A DNA stretch of 6,551 nt, taken from contig CAINNT010000020.1 in NCBI GenBank assembly GCA_903851225.1, forward strand, positions 1 through 6,551, given 5' to 3'. How positions within the stretch are numbered: the stretch's first letter is position 1; the number at the start of each line of letters is the position of its first letter. This stretch comes from an uncultured Chloroflexota bacterium. Lineage in GTDB: Bacteria > Chloroflexota > Limnocylindria > Limnocylindrales > Limnocylindraceae. The notes under the pieces were generated by a model, which made no database searches, was not told where the DNA came from, and saw only the letters and a program-made list of their open reading frames with translations. Shown here in pieces: positions 5,293 through 6,551 of this stretch. A program made the translations under genes and the position numbers.

Positions 5293-6551
5293 ATGATCAT
5301 TGCGAAGCGCCCCGCCCCGCTCGACCCGGCCGCCATTGCGGCGGTACGTCGCCCGTTTGACGAGGCAGACATGTTCCCGCCGCAGGTATTCCATGACCCG
5401 GCGATCTTCGAATGGGAGTCGCAGGAGATCTTCCGCCACGAGTGGCGCTGCGTCGGCCGCGAAGAGGAGACGCCAAACGTCGGCTCGTACCGACTCCTGG
5501 TGTTCGCCGGCGAGCAGGTGATCATCTCGCGCGGCGAGGACAACAAGCTGCACGCCTTCATCAACGCCTGCCGACACCGTGGCGCGACACTCATCGAGGG
5601 TCCGGCTGACGGCAAGCCCGACTGCGGCGAAGCGAAGAAGATCGTCTGCCCGTATCACGCCTGGGTCTACGGCCCCGACGGCAAGCTGCTGAAGGCGAAG
5701 CACACCGAAGATCTGAAGCGCTTTGATCCTGCTGACTACGACCTGGTGCCGCTCCGCTGCGAGACATGGCAAGGCTTTGTCTTCCTCACCCTTGACACCG
5801 AAGCCGAGCCGCTTCTCACCTACCTTGACGACCTCGTCGAGGTGTTCGCCCGCTTTGACTTTGCGCCGCTGCGACTCGCCAAGCGCGAGACGTATGACGT
5901 AGCCGCGAATTGGAAGATCCTCGTGGAGAACTACTCCGAGTGCTACCACTGCCCTGGGGTGCATCCGCAGCTGAATGCCCTCACGCCGTACGACCTTGGC
6001 GAAGACATTCCGGCGCGCGGCTGGTGGAAGGGTGGCTGGCAGCCACTTGTCGGCGAGGCGCTCACCATGGGCCTCGACAAGGGTCTACATGCGCGCCCGT
6101 GGCTCAAAGGCATGACCGAGACCGACGCGAAGCGCATCCAGTACTTCGCCGTGTGGCCGAACCTGCTCCTTTCGCTGCACCCCGACTACCTGATGGTGCA
6201 CATGATTGAACCACTGAGCCCAGGTCGATCGCGCGTAGTCTGCGACTGGTATCTGCACCCTGACACCATGAAACTCCCCGACTACGACTTCTCCGATGCG
6301 CATGGCTTCTGGGATATGACGAATCGCCAGGACTGGCACGTGTGCGAACTGCAACAGCGCGGCACCGCGTCGACCATGTTGCCGCCGGGCCGATACAGCG
6401 AGCTCGAGGCGAGCGTGCAAGCCTTCGACCTGATGGTGGCTGACCGCTACGCAGCCGACGGGAAGCGCACCGCACGCGGCTGGGCGGCGGGACTCGCGCC
6501 CGGCGACATGGATGGGATCGACTTCAGCGATCGCCAGGCGGCGCGCGCCGC
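5293..6551 (+). CDS. Rieske non-heme iron oxygenase alpha subunit, GbcA/choline monooxygenase-like (3' end outside window)
   Basis: The frame is open from ATG 5293 to the right edge, 419 full codons. The Rieske [2Fe-2S] ligands are Cys93-x-His95 (ACRHRGA) and Cys119-x-x-His122 (CPYHAW). The catalytic domain has NWKILVENYSECYHCPGVHP (206-225), giving iron ligands His219 and His224, with Glu216 as the likely electron-bridging acid. The third ligand is probably Asp347 in RQDWHVCELQQRG (345-357). The ENYxECYHCPxVHP form is typical of enzymes that oxidise quaternary amines (glycine betaine demethylase GbcA, choline monooxygenase, carnitine and stachydrine enzymes), so a methylated or quaternary amine is the best guess; an aromatic substrate is possible. 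It is cytoplasmic and needs NAD(P)H electrons through a reductase not seen here. The visible length nearly completes the usual 400-440 aa. There is no Shine-Dalgarno sequence and no good -10 before the ATG, so it likely depends on the upstream promoter. The loop between the ligand pairs is longer than usual. Confidence 0.95.
   Translation, partial: MIIAKRPAPLDPAAIAAVRRPFDEADMFPPQVFHDPAIFEWESQEIFRHEWRCVGREEETPNVGSYRLLVFAGEQVIISRGEDNKLHAFINACRHRGATLIEGPADGKPDCGEAKKIVCPYHAWVYGPDGKLLKAKHTEDLKRFDPADYDLVPLRCETWQGFVFLTLDTEAEPLLTYLDDLVEVFARFDFAPLRLAKRETYDVAANWKILVENYSECYHCPGVHPQLNALTPYDLGEDIPARGWWKGGWQPLVGEALTMGLDKGLHARPWLKGMTETDAKRIQYFAVWPNLLLSLHPDYLMVHMIEPLSPGRSRVVCDWYLHPDTMKLPDYDFSDAHGFWDMTNRQDWHVCELQQRGTASTMLPPGRYSELEASVQAFDLMVADRYAADGKRTARGWAAGLAPGDMDGIDFSDRQAARA

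Noticed and set aside
4695..5615. A 306-codon minus-strand frame across the unknown protein and the oxygenase start
   Set aside because: It spans two genes on the other strand and shows no recognisable domain. The plus-strand unknown protein has a promoter-like start and better protein character.
5260..5964. A 234-codon minus-strand frame opposite the Rieske gene
   Set aside because: The opposite strand encodes intact Rieske and mononuclear iron motifs; this is a shadow of that gene.

Overview
This is a high-GC bacterial window, close-packed with genes: five protein genes and no intergenic gap longer than about 50 bases. The G+C-rich third codon positions, the lack of Shine-Dalgarno sequences and the -10-like hexamers 6-7 bases before two start codons (leaderless mRNAs) fit a high-GC lineage such as Actinobacteriota or Chloroflexota. 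No rRNA or tRNA is present to settle the taxonomy. I see no mobile element, CRISPR array or RNA gene.

Layout: (1) 1-1526, plus strand: the C-terminal part of a secreted subtilisin-like (S8) protease. It enters from the left edge just before its catalytic Ser (GTSMATP), continues into an Fn3-like beta domain and ends in an unrecognised, lower-GC, cysteine-containing domain. (2) 1527-1542: a short convergent junction holding one arm of a perfect 9-bp stem that may be a shared terminator. (3) 1543-3555, minus strand: a 670-aa two-nuclease protein with a RecB-like PD-(D/E)XK domain, a helix-hairpin-helix-like linker and a DEDD/RNase H-like domain, of the COG2251 (TM0106) type. (4) 3561-4505, minus strand: a ten-helix EamA/DMT transporter. 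It ends 5 bases before the nuclease start, so the two probably form an operon, transporter first. (5) 4506-4553: a 48-bp divergent promoter region with a -10-like hexamer facing each way and an imperfect dyad between them. (6) 4554-5267, plus strand: an unrecognised 237-aa protein. (7) 5293 to the right edge, plus strand: a Rieske non-heme iron oxygenase alpha subunit. It carries both the [2Fe-2S] and mononuclear iron ligands and resembles the glycine betaine/choline/carnitine (GbcA-like) branch.

Nothing proves that these genes work together. The firmest links are the transporter-nuclease operon on the left and the unknown protein plus Rieske oxygenase pair (25-bp gap) on the right, with both sets reading out of one compact shared promoter region. 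The oxygenase needs an electron-donating reductase that is not in view. I found no clear new multi-gene system. The points most worth a second look are the shared divergent promoter, the unknown protein tied to the oxygenase, the lengthened Rieske cluster loop and the composition shift in the protease tail.
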